Shown: in pieces, positions 22,940 to 33,628 of the stretch
How the letters are laid out: each line of letters begins with the position of its first letter
How positions within the stretch are numbered: the first letter of the stretch is position 1
Assembly: GCA_946894095.1 (NCBI GenBank)
Contig: OX335659.1
Coordinates: 7,261,501-7,325,500 of the forward strand
Length of the DNA stretch: 64,000 nt
Reading direction: 5' to 3'
From: Incurvaria masculella
Lineage: Eukaryota > Arthropoda > Insecta > Lepidoptera > Incurvariidae
Position numbers and translations under genes: made by a program
The notes under the pieces: generated by a model
The model's input: only the letters and a program-made list of their open reading frames with translations
Database searches by the model: none
Told to the model about the DNA's origin: nothing

Positions 22940-23240
22940 AATGCATTCTTTGTCTTCCAGAACCCAACGTTTCCCTACCCCTAAACGTTGTCAGATTTTA
23001 ATGAAAACTTTTATATCTCAAGTGAAAGCTTCATTCTATGTCCGTATGTTTTAAATTTTTTTTTAAATATCTGTATTTTTCAGTAAAAAAAAAAACGAAA
23101 ATGAACGTAAAAGAGGACAACTTTTTTCCAATGTTTATTAGCCAATATTTTCCAATCCAAAAGGTATATTAAAAACATAAAACATTCAGACATAGATTTT
23201 TATAATATACCATGGCAACTTTCAACCTTTGGACAACGGC
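22940..23240 (+). repeat. Rep-F copy 1
   Basis: It shares GAAATGCATTCTTTGTC, CCCTACCCCTAAACGTTGT and CCAATATTTTCCAAT with 28660-29000, and the reverse of 57760-57970. Unknown interspersed family, no ORF. Confidence 0.65.
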
Positions 23241-23330
23241 AACGCAGATCAAGCGTTAAATAAATATATGTAGGTATAATCTTAAGCACTGTGTTAGTAG
23301 GAGGCATTGCTTACTGAAGGAGGGACTGTA

Positions 23331-23398
23331 GGAGGTGGCGAAATTGGTAGACGCGATACCCGCGAATGGTATGTTTTGCTGGTTCGGGTCCAGCTTTG
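23331..23398 (+). tRNA. tRNA-like pseudogene (Leu-type D arm) or SINE head
   Basis: D arm GCG...CGC with box A TGGTAGACGCG at 23338-23354; anticodon stem ATACC/GGTAT around a 7-base loop at 23361-23367; T arm GCTGG/CCAGC with loop TTCGGGT at 23378-23394. The acceptor strands do not pair and the base before the anticodon is G instead of U, so it is unlikely to be a working tRNA. The D arm resembles bacterial or plastid tRNA-Leu. Confidence 0.4.
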
Positions 23399-23574
23399 CA
23401 ATATATTTGTAAAGTAGTTCTTTTTACAGGGCTCTTTCTTTCATTAATGTTCCCTGGCTTCACGGTTGATTATACATGCATACATATCACATAGCTTGTA
23501 AAATACTCGCCAGCTCCCTAAACATATGATGTGCCTCGGGCATTTGGAAGTGGGTCGGATCGCTCCATTAGCTA

Positions 23575-23650
23575 ACTGTGTCGAGCGGGCTGCCACCGCG
23601 CCGCGCCGCGCCGGCCGGGCGGCCGCAGCGAACCTGGAGCGGCGTCCATT
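23575..23650. promoter_or_regulatory. Short CpG-rich patch
   Basis: CACCGCGCCGCGCCGCGCCGG and neighbouring CpGs. No gene attached. Confidence 0.2.
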
Positions 23651-23777
23651 ATCCGGCTTTGTTCTGTCAATGTGCTAAATTTATCGGAACCCAATTGATG
23701 GACTGGCAACTTGTCAAGAGGAGACGAGCGATGGAACGTCGCGTCTGCTCTGTGTTACTGTGACGAAAATAATTTAA

Positions 23778-24290
23778 GGTGGCCCATCCCGCTCAACTCC
23801 CCATACAAACGGGGAAAGAAGATCACGTCCATATTTCTTGTCAGAGATCCCAAATTTTGCTCAAAATAGCTTTATTTGATCGAACTAGATGTCTGATGAC
23901 CGTTGGCATTGTAAAATTGTGTTTGGTTTCGAATTTTCGCGGGTTTTATACAATAACTTTGGAGGTGGATTACGCAATGATAAAGTAAGAACATCTTAAA
24001 AAGATTAGTCATCAAACTTATTTAATCAAGATTTATAATCTATTTGGTTTTTGTTAGATTTTTTACTACAGCGGTCGTGGTTTACTTTTCGCTATAACTC
24101 GTTTTGTAATTAAAATTTTACTAAATCTTACCAAATCATACACTATGCACATTGTCTTGTTTGTGGACATGTTGCATCTTCCTCATCATGGAGCCTGTCT
24201 TTTTCTTTGAAACAGAGAAGGTACCAGAGCGCAACAGCACGGTTTTGTATCGTGCCCGCGAATGAGTTAGTCCCGCCGGGTTGGGCCACC
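23778..24290. mobile_element. TTAA-flanked MITE, second copy (513 bp)
   Basis: Flanked by TTAA at 23774-23777 and 24291-24294; ends GGTGGCCCATCCCG and CGGGTTGGGCCACC. Colinear with 7104-7645, with a deletion of about 25 bp around the GTTATAACGTCCGAAAG segment. Confidence 0.85.
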
Positions 24291-24294
24291 TTAA

Positions 24295-24390
24295 GGTGGC
24301 CCTTCCGGACGGGACCAACTTATTCGCGGAGACGGCACGAAATCGTTCTTTTGCACTCTGGTTCTGTCTATACGTTTTAAAGAAAAACAC
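24295..24390. mobile_element. Truncated TTAA-MITE end sharing the central TTAA
   Basis: Begins GGTGGCCCTTCCGGACGGG directly after TTAA 24291-24294 and parallels the reverse complement of the right end of the 7104 copy (TTATTCGCGG, ACGGCACGAAATCG, TTGCACTCTGG). It fades near 24390. Confidence 0.65.
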
Positions 24391-24396
24391 AGTCTT

Positions 24397-24500
24397 AGCA
24401 CCGATTGCACGAAGAGACGGCTGAGTTAATCAATGTTCAAACACGTCACTTTTAGTGGACTGCATGAAGTTCCTTCCATACTTACTGTCAAAAGTGACGT
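24397..24500. repeat. Short repeat shared with 34567-34665, inverted ends
   Basis: GATTGCACGAAGAGAC, GAGTTAATC and CAAAAGTGACGTGT occur in both. ACACGTCACTTTTAGTGG and TGTCAAAAGTGACGTGT form inverted arms here. Confidence 0.6.
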
Positions 24501-25134
24501 GTGAAATCTGTGACTTCACGATCACTTGCATTATCTCTTGGATCACTTTGCCTGTAGGAACTAGTTATCATAAGCTAACGTATTGTTATTTTGTTTGTTT
24601 CAGGTTGGTTCCAGGTGTTACCAGCATTTGCAGGGTAAACATCATAAGTCAAATAGATCAAAACCGTCTGAATAATTACGTTGACGATGAAAAATTGACC
24701 TTTGGGTAAACGCTCCTACTGACTTACCGCATTACAATGTAATTTATCCTCATAATGATTAATGCAGCACTCTGCCGGCAAAAATGATTTGCTTCGTAAG
24801 TTAATGTTATAATTACTGATGACAGTGTAGAGGCAATAGGTACCTAATATGTCATTATACCGTCACAATAATATCCTAGAACGACACGGGTAATTACGAG
24901 TACATAATAACTAAAAACAATGCGTGTAGAATGTCGTTAGCAGCTACAGAAAATCTCTGAGCGTGACGGACGACGCGCGTGAGACATCGACGTGACGTCA
25001 CACCGATCCTACAGAGGACAATACCAAATCATCGCATCGCACTCCTATGGAACGTTGCTGTAACGGATCTAATAATTAGAACAAATCATTGACTTATATA
25101 TTACTTCGGAGCAAATACACTTTTTTACCATTAT

Positions 25135-25397
25135 TAGGGTTCCGTACCCAAAGGGTGCCAACGGAACCCTATTACTAAGCCTCCGCTGTCTGTCCGTCCG
25201 TCACAGGGCTGTATCTCAGTAACCGTAACAGATAGACAGCTCAAATTTTTCACAGAGTGTGTATTTATTTTGCCGCTATAACAACAAATAGGTAAAATAA
25301 AAAAAATATTGAAATAAAATCGGGCCCCAATACAAAAATCGTGTCTCTACGATGGTACGGAACCCTTCGTGTGCGAGTCCGACTCGCCGGTTTTTTA
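25135..25397 (-). mobile_element. Rep-A copy 6
   Basis: AGGGTTCCGTACCCAAAGGG to GAGTCCGACTCGCCGG in reverse; the CACTTGG step of the head is missing. Confidence 0.9.
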
Positions 25398-25489
25398 TAA
25401 ACTTTTTCGACCGCTTCAGCGACCGTGAGCTAGCTTCGTTATTCAATCTGTGTGGAATAATAAACTGGATTTTTTTTCATTGGTTAATC

Positions 25490-25610
25490 CCAGATCATCG
25501 TCTGAATAGTTATACAATGTTTTGTCCCTTTCTATCGACTTAGAAACTGCCTGTCAATGCAAAGGACAAAACATTGTATAACTATTCAGCTGATGATCTA
25601 GGTTTATTAG
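25490..25610. mobile_element. Small foldback element with ~40-bp inverted arms
   Basis: GAATAGTTATACAATGTTTTGTCC and its reverse complement flank about 35 bases; the arms also share AGATCATC. Only a few mismatches. Confidence 0.75.
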
Positions 25611-25933
25611 TAACAGGGTTTATGTAGAGTTCCTGGTCAACCGGCAATAGTCCGAGTTTCGCTTTCCCTGTCATGCAGAAAAAAAACATCCGCGCTTATA
25701 AATATAGGATAACACGATTCCATACCCTGCCTTTTTGTTTATTTTTCTTGCTATTCCTAGAACTAGTTGATGGTCGTGTCGTGAACGCCAACGCAGTTTT
25801 ATTCGGTCTCGTAAACCGTTGCAGTACGATTAGTTTAGTACGCACCGCGACCCCGTTTGCGTTGTGTGGCAACTTTACTACGAGACCATTAGGGAACCTG
25901 TGGCGTGGCGGGCGTCAGGTTGCTCTATTTAAT

Positions 25934-26172
25934 TAAGGCCTGATTTTTCAAAAGTCTGATAAACAGCCAGATAACTATTCGACGGATTTGTTTAGGCTTC
26001 TGCTTATCCATCCGATATATTAAGTCCATATGTTTATTATTCAAATTGTAGTCAGAACTGTGAAAGAAGATATAATTCTCCGGCAAATACTATTCGTCTT
26101 TTGACAAACGTATAATTATGTTTACTATCAGTCCGATAAGTACTATCTGAGGATTGAAAAATCGACCCTTAG
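25934..26172. mobile_element. Foldback/MITE with GATTTTTCAA ends
   Basis: The left end TAAGGCCTGATTTTTCAA and the right end TTGAAAAATCGACCCTTA are inverted. Part of the right half (GTACTATCTGAGGATTGAAA) recurs at 38975-39013. Confidence 0.65.
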
Positions 26173-26199
26173 TTATAGAGCAGCGGCGTAACTAACCTT

Positions 26200-26360
26200 T
26201 TTGGTCCCCAATGCAAAAACTAGCCTTTTTGGGCCCAATGCAAAAAACTAGAATTGTTTGGTCCCAATGCAAACAACTAGCATTTTTGGGTCCCAATGCA
26301 AACTTGCATTTTTGGGCCCCAATGCAAACAACTAGCATTTTTGGGCCCCAATGCAAACAA
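26200..26360 (+). repeat. Minisatellite, ~30-bp units
   Basis: Five to six units of the type TTTTTGGGCCCCAATGCAAAC + AACTAGCA, with one short unit. Units diverge by point changes and small indels. A fortuitous ORF crosses it. Confidence 0.85.
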
Positions 26361-26618
26361 CGCATTCTCACGGAAGAAAATAATGGAAACAGTATTTACA
26401 TACCATACGTTAGAAATATCTCTGACCGACTAACATACGCGTGTGTTTCCGTTTAAAATTGTCTGAAATTTGTTAAACTTTATTGCCGTCAAGCAAACGC
26501 AATATCCGTGCCATGCCAGCGCGCCAGCAGTTCGACACACCGTCGTTCGACTCCGTCTCTAGCGACGTCTTCTAGTCCACTTTTACATTTATTTTCGCGC
26601 TTTATGTTTTGTTTTGAC

Positions 26619-26760
26619 CGACTTAAAAAGGAGAAGGTTCTCAATTTGTCTGTATGTATTTTGTGTGTATGTCAATCGATATCTCCGCAAATTGTCAACT
26701 GATTTGACGTCTGATTTCTCATCAGCAGGGTATATCTCAGGGGTGGTCATTTTATAAAAA
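26619..26760 (+). repeat. Dispersed repeat starting CCGACTT..GGAGAAGGTTCTCAATT
   Basis: A related copy at 35933-36120 shares ACCGACTT, GGAGGTTCTCAATTCG and TGTATGTTTT. Both read the same strand. Probably a retroelement 3' end. Confidence 0.5.
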
Positions 26761-26826
26761 AATATCCAATGCTTAGGGTGGGAATACTAAAAAGAGTGAA
26801 AAAAAAATACATTTAAAAAAACATTG

Positions 26827-27340
26827 AACCGACTTTAAACACTAAGAAATACTAAATAATCTAAATAATATGTTTATTCGCATCGGTACAAGAGCACACC
26901 AAAAAATTTATAATCGACTCCTTCTGTGCTTTTGTGCCGCCTTCTGCTCAAGGGTGCGAATGAATAAACATATTATTTAATACCGATTAGGGCTTTTTTC
27001 CCCTACTACTGATTAGCTTAATTGCTAAATATTCAGGGCCTTTCTTAGCGATCAGTACCAGTACAAGATAATCGGCACTTTAGTAATAAAGGGCCTTTAA
27101 ATGTCGATTAAAATAAATTGGTGAAAATCAGGCTTAGGGTATTTTTCACCTACTGCTGGTTTATTTGAATCGACTCTTAAAGGGCGTTTATTACTAAAGT
27201 GCTGATTACCTTGTAATGGTATATTGATAGCAAGCTGCTAAGAAAGGCCCTAAATATGTGGCGATTAAGCTAATCAGACGTAGGTGAAAAGAGCCCTTAG
27301 TATTTAAAGTCGGTTTTATTTTTTTAAAACGGGTTTTCAC
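26827..27340. mobile_element. Nested foldback elements
   Basis: The outer arms are AACCGACTTTAAACACTAAG and, in reverse, AACCGACTTTAAATACTAAG. Inside lie a hairpin with arms AAATAATATGTTTATTC (26866-26885 and 26958-26980) and a longer palindrome (26987-27305) whose arms share AGGGCCTTTCTTAGC and GATTAGCTTAAT. Confidence 0.7.
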
Positions 27341-27344
27341 ATTG

Positions 27345-28030
27345 TGTTTCACAGATGCAATTTCCTTTGCTAGACGAAGTGTTCTATTCTTCGCTGCACC
27401 CGCATTGTCTTGCCGTTGTTGAGCTGTAGCGGTACTTTATATGACATATTTTAGTATCCCATCAGACCCCTCGTACATTTAAGTTACAGTTTATTCTAAA
27501 TTAAACTAACAGGTGTTTCATAATGTTTTTCCGTTTCTTAATCTGGGCTTCACATTGTTAGAATAAATATTCCTTGTTTAATTTATATTTTGCCCATAGA
27601 ATTCTATTGACATTTTTAAATGCACACACATGCTTCTTTACACAATGTTTTCACCACATTTAGGATCGCATCGCTTTTAAAATGGCGATGATTTCCTGTG
27701 ATTCTTTGCTGTTACATATTCAAGGTGCATTGCTTCTGAAATAGCAGATAAAGATAAAAGGATGGCTCCTACTTTACCACAGTTTTACTGCAAGTTGGAG
27801 GCACATCCTAGGTTACAAATAACTCTTTACAATCAAACGGTCTCTTTATGTGTTGTATCCCTGATCTACATATACCATACTTTTCTGAGCATGCCGCCAT
27901 CCCTCCACCCCTTTTCTAACCATGGATCAACGCACAGCTTGCAGAGAATGTACCCGTTCTTCTAATTTAAACCAACCGATCCTGTAAATCCTTTATTTAT
28001 AGGGTCTGTAAACTGTGAACTCACCTAACC
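27345..28030. other. No gene seen
   Basis: AT-rich unique-looking sequence. Confidence 0.5.
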
Positions 28031-28035
28031 CTGCT

Positions 28036-28076
28036 GAGGTATTTAACCCAAAGTGCAATTTTGGGTTAAATACCTC
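28036..28076. repeat. Perfect 17-bp hairpin
   Basis: GAGGTATTTAACCCAAA and its exact complement flank a 7-base loop. Short direct repeats of CTTTCAAA(AAG) follow. Confidence 0.8.
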
Positions 28077-28659
28077 TTTCAAAAAGTCTCTCTTTCAAAG
28101 AGGTCTTTCAAAAAGTGTGTGGCATGGTTTTCACAGGCTCTGTGAAGGTGCATAAGCCCATGGGCGTCATCGGGCACCTCTATGAGAACCTGTCGTACGC
28201 TAGTTGTCGTTATTATACTAACAGAACGGTAACAAGCGCTTAGTGTTCATTCAAAAATGGTTTATAGATTACAAATACGAATAACCCATTGAAACTTATT
28301 TTAACTGACGTCAAATTTATTTTTGTTGAAAATTATTATAATATGCCCATCGGGGCCATATTATAATATCACCATCAACTCACCACATTTAATGTTTCCT
28401 TCGCGGATTGATAATAAGGTAGGCAAGACCGATCCATACGTTTGTACCTAACTTTTCTTTGTAAACTTGTTATCATAAAAGTTTCCTTTCTATCTTTTTG
28501 TGTTACGCGAACGTTGTTAAAACGGGGGAAAACCTACGTATGAATGAGTTATTGTGACCTACTTTGTAAATTTCTCGGTGGCATTCAGTTTGCAGCGGCT
28601 CGCAAAACGTAACGCTTCTCGTGAAAGAAACGATGAAAATTGATTGTAAATGTCATCTT

Positions 28660-29000
28660 TTCGATATCACAAGCGTCCATAAGACTGCCGTGAAGTTTTT
28701 AAAAAGAAATGCATTCTTTGTCCATTGGCCAAGGCACAAATTTGCACGGCGACTGGCATTAAATAGCGAAATCGTCTTCCAGGCCCTAACGTTTCTCTAC
28801 CCCTAAACCTTGTAAGATTTAAAATCAATGTTTTTATATCACTTGAGAAATCTGTAAAGTAAAGCTTGTATCTGTATTTTTTAGAACAAAACTTATAAAA
28901 TTATTGTAAAAACAGTCAACTTGCAATGTTTATAAACCAATATTTTCCAATTTAAAAGGTATATAAAAAAAATCAAATATACGAACAGAAATTTCCATAA
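28660..29000 (+). repeat. Rep-F copy 2 (longest)
   Basis: It contains GACTGCCGTGAAGTTTTTAA, AAATGCATTCTTTGTCCATT, CTCTACCCCTAAACCTTGTA and AACCAATATTTTCCAAT, matching copies 1 and 3. Confidence 0.65.
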
Positions 29001-29094
29001 CATGTTTAAAATTTCTAAAACCTAGCAAAACATAAACATCATGGAAACGGTTATCGCCCGTAGTATGGGGAATTGATAGGGTAGTTCAGCTGCG

Positions 29095-29230
29095 GACGAC
29101 GGGACTAACCTCTACTTAAATTATCTTTGGGACTAACTTATTCGCGGGCAAGTCACAAAATCGCTTTATTGCGCTCTGGCACTGACTTTGTTATAAAGAA
29201 CAAGACAGACAGTCAGACAGAGGATGCAAA
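29095..29230. mobile_element. Diverged TTAA-MITE fragment
   Basis: GGGACTAACTTATTCGCGGG, CACAAAATCG and TTGCGCTCTGG parallel the end fragment at 24295-24390. The TTAA-proximal end is lost. Confidence 0.5.
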
Positions 29231-29663
29231 CAATGCGCCTAGTGTTTGATTTTGTCAGATTAAAATATATATATATAAAACGTAAAGTATCCGGACCAGA
29301 CAAAATAAAATGTTTATATGACGAGTCTGTACACACGTGCAAGATGTTAGATAATACATAATTACGTAAATTAAAAAAGTGGTTTTCAAATTATTAGTAA
29401 ATTTAGTTTGTATGGTGGTCGAATGCTTATAGATTCGTCTTAAATTTATGATCACCAAATCAAACAGTTTGCGGCCAGAATAAATGAAGTGATACCAGAA
29501 AGAACATGAATACAAAACATTTTCACATGGATACCTAAAATAATGAATGACCGACATCGATAAATGAGAACAAAAAATCAAAGTGTCTGAGATTTTTGCA
29601 CCCACGATTACATCGTTTCAGCATGGGTCTAAATGATCTATAATGTGAAGTTTTAGAACCTTT

Positions 29664-30004
29664 TTAGGGTTCCGTACCCAAAGGGTGAAAACAGCTGAAG
29701 TGTGTGTGTATTTCCGTACCCAAAGGGTGAAAACGGAACCCTATTACTAAGCCTCCGCTGTCCGTCCGTCCGTCCGTCCGTCCGTCCGTCTGTCACAGTG
29801 CTGTATCTCAGTAACCGTAACAGGTAGACAGCTGAAATTTTCACAGAGTGTGTATTTATTTTGCCGTTATAACAACAAATAGGTAAAATTAAAAAAAAAT
29901 TAAAATTAAAGGGGGCTCCCATACAACAAACTTGTATTTTTTTTGTTACGAGGGTACGGAACCCTTCGTGTGCGAGTCCGACTCGCACTTGGCCGGTTTT
30001 TTTT
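29664..30004 (-). mobile_element. Rep-A copy 7 with a partial internal duplication
   Basis: In reverse, a complete copy ends with GGTTCCGTACCCAAAGGG twice: once at 29669-29690 and again at 29713-29733, separated by a scrap of the element body (ACAGCTGAAGTGTGTGTGTA). Confidence 0.9.
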
Positions 30005-30390
30005 GCTTACTAGGTGCATTTCGCTATTTTACAAATGTTAGCACGAACTTTAGGTGAGGGCCTAGCTTGATTATAATTTTTGATCTATTTTCTTATTTTT
30101 CCTATCGATGTATAATATATTCCAAGACGGTCAAACTAAATATTCTGTCACCACATTTCATATAATGATTGTATTTTTAATGATTTGTGTCGCACTATAA
30201 TACAAGATGTTCGGCACATCGTCAGATGTCACGTGGTATCGAGATATTATTTTTTCTTAATATTCGAAAATGACCAATTTCCCAGCTTTAACGTTACGTA
30301 ACAAAACAATTACGAGGGTTTTTTTTATGATTGTATCAGCACGAAATGAATTGTATTGGATTTGTCATTCATTACAGTTACATTACATTC

Positions 30391-31519
30391 TAAGGCTGAG
30401 ATAAATAATCGGTACAGAAACTAAGGCTGAGATAAATAGTTGTAACAGAAACTGAGGCTAACGAAAAGTAGTACTTTGTGACGTCACTTTGACACATTTT
30501 GTATGGACGAAATCTCAAAGTAATGCAAATTGACGTCACAAAGTACTATTTTTCGTTAGTCTTAGTTTCATCATCTCAGCCGAAGACCAACGAAATGTAG
30601 TATTTTGTGACGTCACTTTGACACATTTTGTATGCACGAAATCTCAAAGTAATGCAAATTGACGTCACAAAGTACTATTTTTCGTTAGTCTTAGTTTCAT
30701 CATCTCAGCCTAAGACCAACGAAATGTAGTACTTTGTGACGTCACTTTGACACATTTTGTATGGACGAAATCTCAAAGATGCAAATTGACGTCACAAAGT
30801 ACTACTTTTCGTTAGTCTTAGTTTCATCATCTCAGCCTAAGACCAACGAAATGTAGTACTTTGTGACGTCACAAAGTGGCACATTTCGTTAGTCTTAGTT
30901 TCATCATCTCAGCCTAAGACCAACGAAATGTAGTACTTTGTGACGTCACTTTGACACATTTTGTATGGACGAAATCTCAAAGTAATGCAAATTGACGTCA
31001 CAAAGTACTATTTTTCGTTAGTCTTAGTTTCATCATCTCAGCCGAAGACCAACGAAATGTAGTATTTTGTGACGTCACTTTGACACATTTTGTATGGACG
31101 AAATCTCAAAGTAATGCAAATTGACGTCACAAAGTACTATTTTTCGTTAGTCTTAGTTTCATCATCTCAGCCTAAGACCAACGAAATGTAGTACTTTGTG
31201 ACGTCACTTTGACACATTTTGTATGGACGAAATCTCAAAGATGCAAATTGACGTCACAAAGTACTACTTTTCGTTAGTCTTAGTTTCATCATCTCAGCCT
31301 AAAACCAACGAAATGTAGTACTTTGTGACGTCACAAAGTGGCACATTTCGTTAGTCTTAGTTTCATCATCTCAGCCTAAGACCAACGAAATGTAGTACTT
31401 TGTGACGTCACTTTGGCACATTTTGTATGGACGAAATCTCAAAGTAATGCAAAGTGACGTCACAAAGTACTACTTTTCGTTAGTTTTAGTTTCTGTTACG
31501 ACTATTTATCTCAGCCTAG
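30391..31519. repeat. Higher-order palindromic array inside a foldback element (FB-C)
   Basis: Outer ends AGGCTGAGATAAATA (left) and TATTTATCTCAGCCT (right) are inverted. Between them are tandem palindromic monomers of 130, 129, 127 and 76 bp in the order A-B-C-D-A-B-C-D-E; the four-monomer block repeats with a period of exactly 462 bp (30582 to 31044; 30711 to 31173; 30838 to 31300; 30914 to 31376). Monomers run AACGAAATGTAGTACTTTG, GTGACGTCAC, a centre, TGACGTCAC and AAAGTACTA..TTTCGTTAG. I count 16 TGACGTCA sites. Confidence 0.93.
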
Positions 31520-31653
31520 GTCTATGGATTTGCCATTCATGTCCAGTTAAAAAAAACTAATATTAATGTTGTACACAGCTAAAATAAAGCTATTTTCTAT
31601 CAGTTTAAATTTGTCAGAGCAGTCGGAACAAATTGAGCCACATGTAATAGACT

Positions 31654-32155
31654 GGGAGGTCGCGACAAAAATGGTAACGATAACGTAAATGGCTGAAACT
31701 GGGTTCACGGGATATGTGGTCGCGTTACGTAGATAAGGCGCCTGAAAAAGTAGATATGGTGACCAAAAAACATAAATGAAAAGGTGAATGGCTGCAAATA
31801 ACGAAGCATGAAAGTATCAGTACATACTGTTTAGTAATACGAAAACAGAACCAATATTTGATTGCATTTCGTAGTTATAGGCGATTTAGGTTACTGATAT
31901 AACTTTAGGTAAATTTGAGTATTTAATTAAAAACCGACTGGATATTTTTGTATAATTAATTGGTATCAATATGTCCAGACAATCAGTATATTAATCAGCA
32001 GGTACATACCAACATCAATTGTGTATAGCCCATCTAGACAACGCAGCCACTTGGCGCGGGCAGACCGACATATTTGACATCAGAGGTTTGGTCTCTAACT
32101 TGTGAACCCAGATTCACTCATTTACCTTATTGTGACCAAAAATGTCGTGACCTCT
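31654..32155 (+). mobile_element. TIR-J element copy 1 (~502 bp)
   Basis: Imperfect inverted ends of about 55 bp: GGAGGTCGCGACAAAAATGG at the left; AGAGGTCACGACATTTTTGG in reverse at the right; both continue to CTGGGTTCAC. The interior matches 44931-45462 in reverse. No ORF. Confidence 0.8.
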
Positions 32156-32460
32156 CGGAATATAAGGCCTGCTCGCTCTCCAGAGCGGAGAGATCGAAAA
32201 TAGCCAGCGCTGCAGCGCTGCGAGTGGACGCGATACAGGTCCGTGCGCGCGTGTCGAGGGGAATGCGTGCTGTCATCGGCAGGTCGGGCTGAGAGATCGC
32301 AGACCACCGAACGGGCCGCCATCTCGCTACCTTCCCGCGCGCATTCCTCGTCGCGTCACTCGCCGACTTGTGACGTGACGCTCCGCAGATGCACATTGCC
32401 TCAACTGACGAGGGCCAGCCCTGACGCGCGGTTGTTGTTGTTTACTCTGGATGCAAGGTG
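32156..32460. promoter_or_regulatory. CpG-rich patch
   Basis: Dense CpG with GCGCTGCAGCGC-type palindromes. Overlapping ORFs on both strands look compositional. It lies beside the TIR-J end. Possible promoter or 5' exon, unassigned. Confidence 0.3.
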
Positions 32461-32649
32461 CTCCTAGGAAATCGTATATTTACCCAATTCTATATTAACT
32501 GTTTGGATCGTATAGTTACGGATATATACGAATTGGTAAACGTTATCAGCACCGATGAGTGGTTTTATTGCTCCTCAATTTAATCAGCCATGAATAAAAT
32601 CATTTGCTCATTTAAATCTCCCAAGGCGTAAACATCTGTACCTGACTAG

Positions 32650-32945
32650 CACTTCAGGCTCTGTAGCTCAGGGCGTCTTTTTTCTTATAAGAGAGGGCAT
32701 GGGTTCAATCCCTATTCCTTCTTTCTTAGTTTTATAATTGTTTAGTCATGAATTGGAGCTGTTTCATTGCTCGAAATCCATGTACACTGCAGGTCTCCTT
32801 CAATTAGGTGGTATGGGCATTGGATGCAAAGACGGTCGAAACAGCAATGAAAAATTGTAAGTGTTTTCCATCCTGTTAATGTCTGTGCTCATAAAGGGAA
32901 GGTCTTGGCATGGCACTGAATTCTTTTTGGAATGATGTGAGCTCA
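32650..32945 (+). mobile_element. SINE-B variant with a different tRNA-like head
   Basis: The head CTCTGTAGCTCAGGGCG (box A) and GGGTTCAATCCC (box B) precede a body with AAATCCATGTACACTGCAGG, GGTCGAAACAGCAATGAAAA and GGCATGGCACTGAATTC. Internal deletions. Confidence 0.75.
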
Positions 32946-33059
32946 CACAAAATATAATTACAATGTAATAACAAATTAACAAACAAATAAACAAACTTTA
33001 GGTTTGGTATTGGCTATCCAAATACAGATAAAATAAAACCGTTTACAAAGTTACAGATA

Positions 33060-33200
33060 TAAAGTAGGATCATAGTCAGCGGACTAACTTAAATACGAGA
33101 TTATCGCCGGACTAAATAGAACTTGTATAGTTAGTCCGGTACTAGTTCGCGTAGTAAATTTTGACAGTTCACTCTGAATATGACTGTTAGAGCTTGATTT
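33060..33200. repeat. Weak inverted repeat
   Basis: GTCAGCGGACTAACTT and TAGTTAGTCCGGTACTA face each other. Low confidence as an element. Confidence 0.3.
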
Positions 33201-33280
33201 CTATACCAACTTGGAAATATTGAAATAAAGAATATTGTAATTTTTTGTCGCACGTCTTGCGTCGAGGTCTGAGTGGGCAG

Positions 33281-33628
33281 TCTGAGTTCTCACCGAAATT
33301 GGCGTTTACGGCAAACCGATCGACTGGCGTTTTCTCCAAACTCCATACAAGTTTTTACTAGATATTCTGTAGTTTTACTTCTTCAATCTGTCAAAGTCAA
33401 ACGCGGACTTCCGATTTGTATGAAAACGCGGATTGGACGTAAACGGCAACGTCGACGTATTTACGGCAACGTTGAGTAAGCTGTCAAATCAAGCTCGGAC
33501 TCGCAAATGTTAGTTCGCTTAACGCCCGCTGCGCGCGCTCTCCAATTTCTCCATACATTTGAAAACGCCAGTCGATCGGTTTGCCGTAACGCCAATATAG
33601 GTGACAACTTAGACTACCGGCTCTGTCC
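33281..33628. mobile_element. MITE-D, near full length
   Basis: TTCTCACCGAAATTGGCGTTT opens it and CGCCAATATAGGTGACAACT closes it; the interior shares GTTTTACTTCTTCAATCTGTC and TTTGTATGAAAACGCGGA with 18402-18758. Confidence 0.85.
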
